Part shown: positions 41,955-51,054 of the stretch, in pieces
Position numbering within the stretch: the first letter of the stretch is position 1
Layout of the letters: every line of letters begins with the position of its first letter
Assembly: GCF_003347015.1 (NCBI RefSeq)
Contig: NZ_PNFB01000001.1
Coordinates: 310,001 to 374,000, forward strand
Direction: 5' to 3'
Source of the DNA: Brachybacterium sp. YJGR34
GTDB lineage: Bacteria; Actinomycetota; Actinomycetes; Actinomycetales; Dermabacteraceae
DNA length: 64,000 nucleotides
Made by a program: the position numbers and the translations under genes
Notes under the pieces: generated by a model
The model's input: only the letters and a program-made list of their open reading frames with translations
What the model was told of the DNA's origin: nothing
The model's database searches: none

Positions 41955-42443
41955 GTGGACACCTTCACGCCGGTCATCGCCGCGCATGCGATCTGCGCCC
42001 TGTACGTGCTTCTCCTGGGGCCCGTGCAGATCCTCCGCCGCCGCCGCGACCGCGCGCACCGACTCCTGGGGACCAGCTGGGTCGCGGCGATGGTGCTGGT
42101 GTGCGCCACGAGCTTCGCGATCATGCCGGACGGCTTCTCCTGGCTGCACGGGCTGTCGATCTGGACCCTGGTGTGCCTGGTGCTGGCGATCACCGCGATC
42201 CGCCGCGGCAGCGTCCCGGTCCACCGCGGCTTCATGGTCGGCTCCTATCTCGGCACCCTGGCCGCCTTCTCCTTCGCGGCCTTGGTGCCCGCGCGGCTGA
42301 TCCCGCGCCTGCTGCAGAGCGATCCGCTGATCGCCGCGGCGACGGTGCTCGCCGTCGGCGCGGCCGTGGCCGTCGCCGTCCTGCTCGCCCTCCGCCCCGC
42401 CCCGGCGGAGGCGGCCGCCGAGGCGCCGGCGCGCCGCTCCTGA
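41955..42443 (+). CDS. DUF2306-like small membrane protein
   Basis: A 162-residue membrane protein with about four helices. The order VIAAHAICALYVLLLGPVQI, HRLLGTSWVAAMVLVCATSF, and VPVHRGFMVGSYLGTLAAFS resembles DUF2306 proteins, including the paired His residues in AHRLLG and VHRGF that could bind haem. GTG 41955 is preferred because it begins the first membrane segment and lies 7 nt after a TATCGT box; an ATG at 41877 would run through the operator region. It is probably controlled by the MerR protein. Confidence 0.75.
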   Translation: MDTFTPVIAAHAICALYVLLLGPVQILRRRRDRAHRLLGTSWVAAMVLVCATSFAIMPDGFSWLHGLSIWTLVCLVLAITAIRRGSVPVHRGFMVGSYLGTLAAFSFAALVPARLIPRLLQSDPLIAAATVLAVGAAVAVAVLLALRPAPAEAAAEAPARRS

Positions 42444-42659
42444 GCGGCTCCGGGCACCCGGCCGCAGGCCGACGACCTGCCCTTCAGCCCCGCGCAGGGC
42501 GCGTCGGGACTTGGGCACGGGCAGAATCTGTGGCACCGTTCTGAGCACTTGTACAACCATCGGACGGACCAGCGCACCGAGAAGCAGGCCTCACCGGCGC
42601 ACCCCAGGGGTGTCGATCGTCGTTCGGTGACGGGTCGCCAACGAGGAGTCGAGACCACC

Positions 42660-44471
42660 ATGCTGAACCGATTGCACGATGCCCTTCACCTGCGCACCTC
42701 GCCGGTGATCTTCTTCGGGTCGGCGGCGATCATCCTCGCCTTCGTCATCGGGACGATCGTCTTCACCGACCCCCTGAACGCCGCGGTGTCCGTCGCCTCC
42801 GACTGGCTGCTGACGAACCTCGGCTGGTTCTACATCCTGGGCGTCACCGTCTTCCTCGCCTTCCTCGTCGTGATCGCGGTCGGGCGCTTCGGGCGGGTGA
42901 AACTGGGGCCCGACGACGAGCCGCCGGAGCACTCCAACATGGCGTGGTTCGCGATGCTCTTCGCCGCCGGGATCGGCTCGATCCTCATGTTCTGGGGCGT
43001 CGCGGAGCCGATCAGCCACTTCGGCGCCCCGCCGCGCGGCGCGGACCTCGGCATCGAGGCCGGCACGGTGGAGGCGGCGAAGGACGCCATGAACTTCACC
43101 TATTACCACTTCACGCTGCACACCTGGACGATCTTCACGCTCCCGGCGCTGTGCTTCGCGTACTTCATCCACAAGCGCAACCTGCCGCCGCGCGTCAGCT
43201 CGATCTTCCAGCCGATCCTCGGCGAGGGCATCCACGGCCCGGTCGGCAAGATGATCGACATCATCGCGATCATCGGCACCGTGTTCGGCATCGCCGTCTC
43301 CGTGGGCCTGGGGACGCTGCAGATCAACGGCGGTCTCAACCAGCTGTTCGGGGTGCCGGAGAACGCGGGCTGGAACCTCATCATCATCGGCGTGGTCAGC
43401 GGCCTGGCCCTGATCTCCGTGTCGCTGGGCCTGGACAAGGGCATCAAGCTGCTCTCGAACATCAACATCGTCACGGCGGTGCTGCTGCTGATCTTCGTGC
43501 TGGTGACCGGCGGTGCCACGCTGTTCGTGGTCAAGGGGACCTTCGAGTCCCTGGGGAGCTACCTCCTCAACCTGCCCGAGCTCGCGCTGTGGAACGACAC
43601 CTTCTCCGATACCGGCTGGCAGAACACCTGGACCGTCTTCTACTGGGCGTGGACGATCACCTGGTCGCCGTTCGTGGGCATCTTCATCGCCCGCATCTCC
43701 CGCGGCCGCACCATCCGCGAGTTCGTCGCCGGCGTGCTCGCGATCCCCTCGGCCTTCTCCATCATCTGGTTCGGCGTCTTCGCCTACTCGAGCTTCGACA
43801 TCGAGATGAACGGCGAGGGCGGTCTCGTCGATCAGGTGGTGGGTCAGGAGGACATCCCCGGGGCGCTGTTCGCCTTCCTCGAGCACTATCCGGGGGCCAC
43901 CGTCGTCTCCGTGATCGCCATCATCCTCGTGGTCATCTTCTTCGTGACCTCGGTGGACTCCGCCGCCCTGGTGACCGACTCGATGGCCAACGGCCATGAG
44001 GACTACAACCCGCTGGGGCAGCGTCTCTTCTGGGGGGTGGCGATCGCGCTGGTGACCGCCTCGCTGCTGGTCTTCTCCGGCTCCGACGGCCTGACGGCCC
44101 TGCAGTCCACGATCATCCTGGTGGGCCTGCCGTTCTTCGTCATGGGCTTCTTCCAGATGTACGCGCTGGTGCGGGCGCTGAAGGAGGACGCCGGCGAGCT
44201 GCCCCAGGTGCGCACCCGCGAATGGGCACAGGTGCTGCCCCCGGAGGAGTACGAGCGGCGCGAGGAGGACGACGAGTTCGACACCGAGGACTACGTGGTC
44301 GAGCCGACCTACACCACCGAGGTGCCGGTGCTCAGCGATCCCTACGAGGAGGTCGCGGACATCGACTTCGACTTCGATCCCGATGCCGAGGCCGAGCACG
44401 GCACGCTGCCCGCGCGCACCGGCAGCCACCGCGCCGACCTCCCCGAGGGCGGCCGGGACCAGTCCCGCTGA
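42660..44471 (+). CDS. BCCT family transporter (choline/glycine betaine type)
   Basis: Secondary transporter for betaine, choline or carnitine, 603 residues with about 12 membrane segments. The diagnostic Trp-rich region is present (YWAWTITWSPFVGIFIARIS), along with GMGIGSILMFWG-like AAGIGSILMFWGVAEPISHF near residues 100-119. A ~90-residue acidic C-terminal tail (EEYERREEDDEFDTEDY) extends into the cytoplasm and may sense osmotic strength, as in BetP. GAGGAG lies 11 nt before the ATG at 42660. Confidence 0.93.
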   Translation: MLNRLHDALHLRTSPVIFFGSAAIILAFVIGTIVFTDPLNAAVSVASDWLLTNLGWFYILGVTVFLAFLVVIAVGRFGRVKLGPDDEPPEHSNMAWFAMLFAAGIGSILMFWGVAEPISHFGAPPRGADLGIEAGTVEAAKDAMNFTYYHFTLHTWTIFTLPALCFAYFIHKRNLPPRVSSIFQPILGEGIHGPVGKMIDIIAIIGTVFGIAVSVGLGTLQINGGLNQLFGVPENAGWNLIIIGVVSGLALISVSLGLDKGIKLLSNINIVTAVLLLIFVLVTGGATLFVVKGTFESLGSYLLNLPELALWNDTFSDTGWQNTWTVFYWAWTITWSPFVGIFIARISRGRTIREFVAGVLAIPSAFSIIWFGVFAYSSFDIEMNGEGGLVDQVVGQEDIPGALFAFLEHYPGATVVSVIAIILVVIFFVTSVDSAALVTDSMANGHEDYNPLGQRLFWGVAIALVTASLLVFSGSDGLTALQSTIILVGLPFFVMGFFQMYALVRALKEDAGELPQVRTREWAQVLPPEEYERREEDDEFDTEDYVVEPTYTTEVPVLSDPYEEVADIDFDFDPDAEAEHGTLPARTGSHRADLPEGGRDQSR

Positions 44472-44487
44472 CCCCGGGACGACGACA

Positions 44488-44522
44488 AGGGCCGACGCCC
44501 GCCGCGGCGGTGCGTCGGCCCT
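44488..44522. terminator. Bidirectional hairpin after BCCT transporter gene
   Basis: AGGGCCGACGC (44488-44498) and GCGTCGGCCCT (44512-44522) form a perfect 11-bp stem with a 13-nt loop. It lies between convergent transporter genes. A G/C-rich loop can extend the stem further. Confidence 0.75.
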
Positions 44523-44542
44523 CGCGGTGCCGGGGCGGTGGA

Positions 44543-45550
44543 TCAGGTGAGGTCCGCCGGGTGCCGGTGCGCGGTGCGGCGGAAGTACACGGCGAGCATC
44601 GCGCCGGAGAGGTTGTGCCAGATCGAGAAGATCGCGGCCGGCAGCGCCGCGGCGGGGGAGAAGGCGCTCGCGGCGAGGGTCGCCGCCAGGCCCGAGTTCT
44701 GCATGCCCACCTCGACCGAGGTGGTGCGGGCGGCGCGCTCCCCCTGGCGGAGCAGGCGCGCGGCCCAGTAGCCGATCAGGTAGCCCAGGCCGTTGTGCAG
44801 GATCACGGCCAGCAGCACCAGAGCGCCGGCGCTGACGATCGCCTCGCGGGAGCCGGAGACCACGGCGATGACCACCAGCGAGATGCCGGCGACGCTCACC
44901 CACGGCAGGGCGGGCAGCACGCGGTCGATGATCCGGCCCAGCGCCAGGCGCACCAGCAGGCCGCCGATCACGGGCACGAGCACCATCTTCACGATCGACA
45001 TCGCCATCGAGCCCGCGTCCACCGGGAGCAGCGAGCCGGCCAGCCACAGGGTCAGGGCCGGGGTGAGCAGGGGAGCCAGCAGAGTGGAGACCGACGTGAT
45101 CGTCACCGAGAGGGCGGTGTCTCCCTTGGCGAGGTAGGTGATCACGTTGGAGCTGGTGCCGCCCGGGGCGCAGCCCACCAGGATCACGCCGACGGCCAGC
45201 TCCGGCGGGAGCTGGAGCACCCAGCTCACGGCCACGGCGACGAGCGGCATGACCGTGTACTGGGCGACCACGCCGATGAGGACGGGCAGAGGGCGCCGTG
45301 CGACCAGGGCGAAGTCCGGGATCGTGAGGGTCAGGCCCATCCCGAACATGATGATGCCCAGGTAGATGGCCGTGTACGGCGCGAGGGCCTGGCCGATCCC
45401 GGGGGCGAGGAAGCCGGCCGCGGCGGCCAGCAGGATCAGGGCGGGGAAGATGGTGACCGCGAGGCGCGCGGAGCGGTCCTCGGAGGACGAGGCGGGGCGA
45501 TGGCCGGGGGAGGCCCCCTCGGTCGTGGGGGACGGGGAGTTCGTGCTCAT
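44543..45550 (-). CDS. Bile acid:sodium symporter (BASS) family transporter
   Basis: A 335-residue membrane protein with about ten segments. Two family motifs are clear: VGCAPGGTSSNVITYLAKGD in the first repeat and SVEVGMQNSGLAATLA in the second, which line the substrate and sodium sites. In bacteria the family carries organic acids such as pyruvate or pantothenate precursors; the substrate is unknown here. It starts at the ATG 45550 and has a TACGCT box 7 nt upstream, so it may be leaderless. The 3' end faces the BCCT gene. Confidence 0.9.
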   Translation of the reverse strand: MSTNSPSPTTEGASPGHRPASSSEDRSARLAVTIFPALILLAAAAGFLAPGIGQALAPYTAIYLGIIMFGMGLTLTIPDFALVARRPLPVLIGVVAQYTVMPLVAVAVSWVLQLPPELAVGVILVGCAPGGTSSNVITYLAKGDTALSVTITSVSTLLAPLLTPALTLWLAGSLLPVDAGSMAMSIVKMVLVPVIGGLLVRLALGRIIDRVLPALPWVSVAGISLVVIAVVSGSREAIVSAGALVLLAVILHNGLGYLIGYWAARLLRQGERAARTTSVEVGMQNSGLAATLAASAFSPAAALPAAIFSIWHNLSGAMLAVYFRRTAHRHPADLT

Positions 45551-45557
45551 GCCGCGG

Positions 45558-45618
45558 AGCGTACTGCGGTGTGAGACGGCATCCCAATATACGGAACACC
45601 GCTCGTCATGTGAGACGG
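45558..45618 (-). promoter_or_regulatory. Promoter of BASS gene flanked by a 10-bp direct repeat
   Basis: On the minus strand TTGGGA (45587-45582), an 18-nt spacer and TACGCT (45563-45558) form a promoter ending 7 nt before the ATG. The direct repeat TGTGAGACGG (plus strand 45570-45579 and 45609-45618, 39 bp apart) brackets the -35 box and may bind an activator or repressor. Confidence 0.5.
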
Positions 45619-45625
45619 TGCGCCG

Positions 45626-47122
45626 TCATCCCCGCTGTCGGGCCGGGACCGGCCAGGCGTGCACGGGATCGCCGCTGTCCACCCCGGCGCGGTACAGCCG
45701 CGTCATCTCCGCGAGCGCCCCCGGCCGGTCCGCCCCGCGCAGCTCGAGCGAGGTGACCGTGTCGATCTGCCAGCGGGCCCCGTTGCGGCCCGAGCGGGCG
45801 CGCTCGGTGAGGATGTCGCCGTAACGCCGAATCGGCTCGGGATCGGCGCCGAGCTCGCGCAGGCCGTCCATGGCCTGCGGGATCAGCTGCTCCAGCAGCA
45901 GATCCGCGACGCGCACCCGGCCCACCTTCGGCCAGCGCACCCGCGCCTCGAGCCCCCAGCGGGCGCACTGCTGGAAGGCTTCGTCGGCCTGCTCGAAGCT
46001 CATCCGCGACCACAGCGGCCGGCGCTCCTGGACGAGCGACTGCAGCAGCCCGTAGAAGAAGGCGGCATTGGCGGACATGTCCGCGGGCGTGGGGCCGGCC
46101 GGCAGCAGGCGGTTCTCCAGGCGCAGGTGCGGCACGTCGGTGCCGGGGTCGTAGATCGGCCGATTCCACCGCCAGACGGTGCCGTTGTGGAGCATCAGCT
46201 CGTGCAGGCGCGGGGCGGAGCCTTCGGTGAGCAGCGGCTCCTCCGCCATCTCCCGCGACTCGGGGATCAGGGCCGGGAACAGGCGCACGTTCTCCTCGAA
46301 GAGATCGAACATCGAGGTGATCCAGCGCTCACCGAACCACACCCGCGGGCGTACGCCCTGGGTGGCGTACTCGGGGGGCCGGGTGTCCAGGGACTGCACG
46401 AAGGTGGGGATGCGGGTCTCGTGCCAGAGCCGCTTGCCGAGCAGGAAGGGCGAGTTCGCGGCGAGCGCCACCTGGGGCCCGGCGATCGCCTGGGCGGCGT
46501 TCCAGGTCGCGGCGAACTGCTCGGGCGGGACCTGCAGGTGCAGCTGCATCGAGGTGCAGGCGGACTCCGGCGCGATCGAGTCGAAGGTGGCGGCGATCCC
46601 CCGGCCCTCGCCCTCGATGCGCAGGTCGATCTCCTCGCCGCGCGCCTCCAGCACCGACTTCTCGAGCGCCTCGTAGCGGGCCCCGGGGGCGCGCCAGGCG
46701 TCCGAGGTGAACAGCTCCTCGCCGATGGTGGGCAGGTGGCCGACGGGCACCACCCGGGCGCCGTGGCGGCGGGCGGCGGCGTCGGCCCGGTCGATCGCCG
46801 TGCCCAGGGCCTGCTCGAGGTCCCGCAGCCCGGCGCCGTGCGGGGCGGTCACCGGGAGGTTCGCCTCGAGGTTGAAGCGCCCGATCTCGTGGACGTAGTC
46901 CTCGTCGTCGAGATCCTCCAGCACGGTGTCGACCAGCAGCGCCGGGGCCATGGTGTCGCTGTCGGCGAGGTTCATCTCGAGCTCCACGCCCACGGTGCCC
47001 TCGTCGATGAACTCGGCGGTGTCCAGGAAGGTCTCGAACAGGTCGAGGTTGCGGCGCAGCTCCCGGCGGTACCGGGTGCGCTGGCTGCGGGTGTAGTCGG
47101 TGCTGCCGATCTCGCGTCCCAT
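45626..47122 (-). CDS. Glutamate-cysteine ligase-like enzyme (actinobacterial GCS type)
   Basis: A 498-residue ATP-dependent ligase of the glutamate-cysteine ligase superfamily. Core features are GTVGVELEMNLAD near residues 42-54 (Mg/glutamate binding), VGHLPTIGEELFTSDAW, CTSMQLHLQVPPEQF and LRLENRLLPAGPTP. Actinobacteria usually make mycothiol rather than glutathione, so it may serve ergothioneine-type or another gamma-glutamyl product; this is inference. GGGAGA precedes the ATG. A single gene followed by the BASS transporter. Confidence 0.85.
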   Translation of the reverse strand: MGREIGSTDYTRSQRTRYRRELRRNLDLFETFLDTAEFIDEGTVGVELEMNLADSDTMAPALLVDTVLEDLDDEDYVHEIGRFNLEANLPVTAPHGAGLRDLEQALGTAIDRADAAARRHGARVVPVGHLPTIGEELFTSDAWRAPGARYEALEKSVLEARGEEIDLRIEGEGRGIAATFDSIAPESACTSMQLHLQVPPEQFAATWNAAQAIAGPQVALAANSPFLLGKRLWHETRIPTFVQSLDTRPPEYATQGVRPRVWFGERWITSMFDLFEENVRLFPALIPESREMAEEPLLTEGSAPRLHELMLHNGTVWRWNRPIYDPGTDVPHLRLENRLLPAGPTPADMSANAAFFYGLLQSLVQERRPLWSRMSFEQADEAFQQCARWGLEARVRWPKVGRVRVADLLLEQLIPQAMDGLRELGADPEPIRRYGDILTERARSGRNGARWQIDTVTSLELRGADRPGALAEMTRLYRAGVDSGDPVHAWPVPARQRG

Positions 47123-47221
47123 GGTGATCTCCCGGCCGAGGATGGAAGCTGCGGTTCCTCCGAGCTGCGCTCATCCAAGCACGCCCGGGAGCCGACGGGC
47201 CAGGTTGCCCGAGCCGAGCGG

Positions 47222-48745
47222 TCAGCCGAGGAACAGGCCCGCGGCGCGGATCGCGGTCTCGACCAGCCCGTAGCCCAGGGCGATCACGACGATCACGGCG
47301 AGCACGAGTGCGGCGACGGTCTCCGTGCGGGAGGCGGTCTCGGCGGCGGGGGTGCCTCCGGTGCCCTCCTGCGTCGCGGAGGCGCCCTCACGATCGGCCG
47401 CCGCCCGCCGGGCCACGACCGCCTCGTCCTCGTGGTGCGCGGAGTCCACCGCACGGATCAGCAGGTTCGCGACGAAGCCGACCACCAGGATGCCGGCCAT
47501 CACCCACATGGACAGGCGGTACAGATCCATGCCGTCCTGGCCCGCGGCCTCCTGCGACTCGACAATGCTGTTGACGATGAGCGGGCCGGCGATGCCCGCA
47601 GCGGACCACGCCGTGAGCAGGCGGCCGTGGATCGCGCCCACCTGGTAGACCCCGAACAGGTCCTTCAGGTAGGCCGGGACGGTCGCGAAGCCGCCGCCGT
47701 AGAAGGAGATGATGATCAGCGCGGAGATCACGAACAGGGCGAGCGAGGTGGAGCCGACGGTCGCGATGACCACGTAGAGCGCCGCGCCGACGGACAGGTA
47801 CATCGCGTAGTTGACCTTGCGGCCCAGGTAGTCCGAGGTGGTGGACCAGATGAAGCGTCCGGCCATGTTCGCGATCGAGAGCAGGCCCACGAAGCCGGCG
47901 GCGGCCGCGGCGGTCACACCGAAGCCGCTGGAGATCATCGGGGCGCCGTTCTCGAGGATCCCGATGCCGGCGGTGACGTTGGTGAACAGCACGATCCACA
48001 GCAGCCAGAACTGCGGGGTGCGGATCGCCTCCTTGGCGGAGACCGCCCCCGCGGTCTGCTCCGCATGGGCGGTGGCCTGCTCCGGGGTCCAGCCCGAGGG
48101 CTTCCAGTCGGGGTGGGGCAGGCGGATCACCGAGGCGCCGAGAGCGATCGCGATGCCGTAGCAGAGCGCGAGGGTGAGGAAGGTGGGGGTCAGGCCGCTG
48201 ACCAGCTGCTCCGGGTCCTGCCCGCCGCCGTAGAGGGCCATGAGCTTGTTCGAGGCGGGGCTCGCGATGAGCGCCCCGCCGCCGAAGCCCATGATCGCGA
48301 GGCCGGTGGCGAGTCCGGGGCGGTCCGGGAACCACTTCATGAGGGTGGAGACCGGGGCGATGTAGCCGATGCCCAGGCCGATGCCCCCGATCACGCCGTA
48401 GCCGAGGTAGACCAGCCACAGCTGGCCGGTGGCGATGCCGAGCGAGGCGACGAGGAAGCCGATCACCCACAGCCCGCCCGCGGCGACCATCGCCGTCCGC
48501 GGCCCCGCGCGCTCCACCCAGGTGCCCAGCACGGCCGAGGAGATGCCGAGCATCGCGATGGCCAGGGAGAAGATCCATCCGATGGCCACCTCGCCCACCG
48601 CGAAGTGGGTCTGGAAGGGCACCTTGAAGACGCTGAAGGCATACACCTGGCCGATGCACAGGTGGATGGCGAGCGCGGCCGGCGGGATCAGCCAGCGGTT
48701 GAACCTCACCGGCGCGATGATGGCCTGGCGGTCGAGCACGGACAT
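47222..48745 (-). CDS. MFS transporter, oxalate/formate antiporter (OFA) type
   Basis: A 507-residue MFS protein with twelve predicted segments and a central loop. YAFSVFKVPFQTHFAVGEVA after the first helix, IGYIAPVSTLMKWFPDRPGL and GRLLTAWSAAGIAGPLIVNS are typical of the OFA subgroup. The N-terminal NRWLIPPAALAIHLCIGQ is also OFA-like. The last ~70 residues include a variable linker and one extra hydrophobic segment (VALVLAVIVVIALGYGL), longer than usual. The substrate is unknown; many relatives carry monocarboxylates. Confidence 0.88.
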   Translation of the reverse strand: MSVLDRQAIIAPVRFNRWLIPPAALAIHLCIGQVYAFSVFKVPFQTHFAVGEVAIGWIFSLAIAMLGISSAVLGTWVERAGPRTAMVAAGGLWVIGFLVASLGIATGQLWLVYLGYGVIGGIGLGIGYIAPVSTLMKWFPDRPGLATGLAIMGFGGGALIASPASNKLMALYGGGQDPEQLVSGLTPTFLTLALCYGIAIALGASVIRLPHPDWKPSGWTPEQATAHAEQTAGAVSAKEAIRTPQFWLLWIVLFTNVTAGIGILENGAPMISSGFGVTAAAAAGFVGLLSIANMAGRFIWSTTSDYLGRKVNYAMYLSVGAALYVVIATVGSTSLALFVISALIIISFYGGGFATVPAYLKDLFGVYQVGAIHGRLLTAWSAAGIAGPLIVNSIVESQEAAGQDGMDLYRLSMWVMAGILVVGFVANLLIRAVDSAHHEDEAVVARRAAADREGASATQEGTGGTPAAETASRTETVAALVLAVIVVIALGYGLVETAIRAAGLFLG

Positions 48746-48952
48746 GGGTCCCCCCGGGGTCGGTGCGGCATCGGCCGTGATGCCTCGGGGCGACCTTAGA
48801 GCGCCGCCTTCCTCGCCCCCAAACCTTCCGGCGCGTCGACCGCCGTCGACCGTGCCGGGGCGTCGCCGCCGCGGGACGGACTTAGAGTCACCCGACGCGT
48901 GACGCCGATCACAGGTTCCCGCCGGGGCGTGCGCTTCTGGTCACCGTGAGCC

Positions 48953-48989
48953 TAATGTCTCGTCACCAGTAAAGGTGCTCGCGACTTTA
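48953..48989 (+). promoter_or_regulatory. Promoter and NrtR-type operator upstream of the NAD operon
   Basis: TAATGT at 48953-48958 is a likely -10 box. Just downstream at 48970-48989 is a 20-bp dyad, TAAAG-N2-GC-N2-GC-N2-CTTTA, directly before the AGGAGG ribosome site of the Nudix regulator. The position suits autorepression of the whole nrtR-nadABC unit. Assignment to NrtR is by context. Confidence 0.6.
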
Positions 48990-49004
48990 ACAGGAGGTGT
49001 CGTC

Positions 49005-49694
49005 ATGGCGGAGTCCCGCACGGCTCTGGCCGTCTCGACGGTCATCTTCGCCCTGCGCCCGCACCCCACCACGCGCCGCCTGGCCCTGTGGGTGCCGCTC
49101 GTGCGCCGGATCCGGGCGCCCCACCAGGGACGCTGGGCCCTGCCGGGGGGCCCGCTGGCCCCCGATGAGGGGCTCGCGGCCTCGGCCGGGCGGAACCTGC
49201 GCGAGACCACGGGATTGACCCCGCAGTACCTCGAGCAGCTCTACGCCTTCGGCGGTCTGGACCGTGGGCCGACCGCCGCCGAGCGCACCGTCTCGATCGT
49301 CTATTGGGCGCTGGTGCGGCCCGAGGAGGCCGAGGCGGGGGCGGCCGGGGTCAATGTGCAGTGGTTCGTGGCCGATGAGCTCCCCGAGCTCGCCTTCGAC
49401 CATTCCTTGATCGTCGAGTACGCCCTGTGGCGCCTGCGCAACAAGGTCGAGTACTCCCGCATCACCGCGGCCTTCCTCGGGGAGACCTTCACCCTCGCGG
49501 AGCTGCGCGGGGTCCACGAGGCCGTGCTGCAGCGCACCCTCGATCCCGCGAACTTCCGCCGCCAGATGGAGTCCTCCGGCCATCTCGTGGCGACCGAGGC
49601 CTTCCGCACCGGCGGGCGGCACCGACCCGCCCGTCTGTTCCGCTACGACACCTCCGTCCACCTCGCCGACAACGGCCCCCTCACGGGGCGATGA
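49005..49694 (+). CDS. nrtR: NrtR-type Nudix transcriptional regulator of NAD synthesis
   Basis: A 229-residue fusion of an N-terminal Nudix domain (about 10-140) and a C-terminal winged helix (about 145-225, KVEYSRITAAFLGETFTLAE). The Nudix box reads GPLAPDEGLAASAGRNLRET, where the catalytic RE and EE pairs are RN and ET, so hydrolase activity should be lost, as in NrtR proteins that only bind ADP-ribose or related ligands. AGGAGGTG precedes the ATG at 49005. Next to nadA, it very likely controls the nad genes. Confidence 0.85.
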   Translation: MAESRTALAVSTVIFALRPHPTTRRLALWVPLVRRIRAPHQGRWALPGGPLAPDEGLAASAGRNLRETTGLTPQYLEQLYAFGGLDRGPTAAERTVSIVYWALVRPEEAEAGAAGVNVQWFVADELPELAFDHSLIVEYALWRLRNKVEYSRITAAFLGETFTLAELRGVHEAVLQRTLDPANFRRQMESSGHLVATEAFRTGGRHRPARLFRYDTSVHLADNGPLTGR

Positions 49695-49755
49695 CCCGCC
49701 CGGCGGCACCCCGCCGCCCCACCCCTCGACACCCACCCTCGATGGAGTCCACACC

Positions 49756-51054
49756 ATGACCACCACCGCCTCGGTCGACCTGACCCTCCGCGACATCAGC
49801 GCCGGCACCGCCCCCGGCAGCACCTGCTCGACGGAGCTGCTGGACGCCCCCTGGGACGTCGATGCGCGCGATGCGGGCTACGGCCCCGGCGCCTCGATGG
49901 CCGATCCGATCCCCGCCGCCGCCCCGCGCCAGGGCGAGATCCCGGCGGAGTACCGCGAGGCGAGCGCCGAGGAGCTCGATGCGCGCATCCGCGCGGCGAA
50001 GGCGGAGCTCGGCGACCGCGTGGTGGTGCTCGGGCACTTCTACCAGCGCGACGAGGTCGTGCAGTACGCCGACTACGTGGGCGACTCCTTCCAGCTCGCG
50101 ACCGCCGCGACCGCCCGCACCGAGGCCGAGGCGATCATCTTCTGCGGCGTGCACTTCATGGCCGAGACCGCGGACATCCTCTCCCGCCCCGAGCAGGCCG
50201 TGATCCTCCCCAACCTCGCCGCGGGCTGCTCGATGGCCGACATGGCCGACATCGACCAGGTCGAGGAATGCTGGGAGCAGCTGATGGAGGTCTACGGGGG
50301 CGAGGAGCGGGACGAGGACGGGCTGCTCCCGATCATCCCCGTGACCTACATGAACTCCTCCGCCGCGATCAAGGGCTTCGTGGGCCGCCACGGCGGCATC
50401 GTGTGCACCTCCTCGAACGCCTCGACGGTGCTGCGCTGGGCCTTCGAGCGCGGCCGTCGGGTGCTCTTCTTCCCGGACCAGCACCTGGGGCGCAACACCG
50501 CCAAGGCCATGGGCATCTCGCTGGACCGGATGCCGATGTGGAACCCCCGCCGGCCCCTGGGCGGGAACGACGAGCAGAGCCTGCAGGAGGCCAAGGTGGT
50601 GCTCTGGCACGGGTTCTGCTCGGTCCACAAGCGCTTCACCACCGCACAGATCGACAAGGCCCGCGCCGAGCACCCCGGGGTGCGCGTCATCGTCCACCCC
50701 GAATGCCCGATGCCCGTGGTGGACGCGGCGGACGAGTCCGGCTCCACCGACGTGATCCGCCGCGCCATCGAGGGGGCCCAGGAGCCCACCACCTTCGCGA
50801 TCGGCACCGAGATCAACCTGGTCCAGCGCCTGGCCGCCCAGCACCCCCAGCACACGATCTTCTGCCTGGATCCCGTGGTCTGCCCCTGCTCGACGATGTA
50901 CCGCATCCACCCCGGCTACCTCGCCTGGGCGCTCGAGGCGCTGCTGCGCGGCGAGGTCATCAACCGCATCACCGTGGGCGAGGACGTCGCCGAGCCCGCG
51001 CGGGTCGCGCTCGAGCGCATGCTCGCCGCCCGCCCGGCCCCCGTCGGCGCATGA
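49756..51054 (+). CDS. nadA: Quinolinate synthase
   Basis: Condenses iminoaspartate and dihydroxyacetone phosphate to quinolinate using a 4Fe-4S cluster. The 432-residue protein is of the long actinobacterial type. Cluster cysteines sit in IIFCGVHFMAETADIL, GIVCTSSNAS and VVCPCSTMYRI. GHFYQRDEVVQYADYVGDSF is typical. It lies 61 nt after nrtR and its stop overlaps nadB (ATGA). Confidence 0.95.
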   Translation: MTTTASVDLTLRDISAGTAPGSTCSTELLDAPWDVDARDAGYGPGASMADPIPAAAPRQGEIPAEYREASAEELDARIRAAKAELGDRVVVLGHFYQRDEVVQYADYVGDSFQLATAATARTEAEAIIFCGVHFMAETADILSRPEQAVILPNLAAGCSMADMADIDQVEECWEQLMEVYGGEERDEDGLLPIIPVTYMNSSAAIKGFVGRHGGIVCTSSNASTVLRWAFERGRRVLFFPDQHLGRNTAKAMGISLDRMPMWNPRRPLGGNDEQSLQEAKVVLWHGFCSVHKRFTTAQIDKARAEHPGVRVIVHPECPMPVVDAADESGSTDVIRRAIEGAQEPTTFAIGTEINLVQRLAAQHPQHTIFCLDPVVCPCSTMYRIHPGYLAWALEALLRGEVINRITVGEDVAEPARVALERMLAARPAPVGA

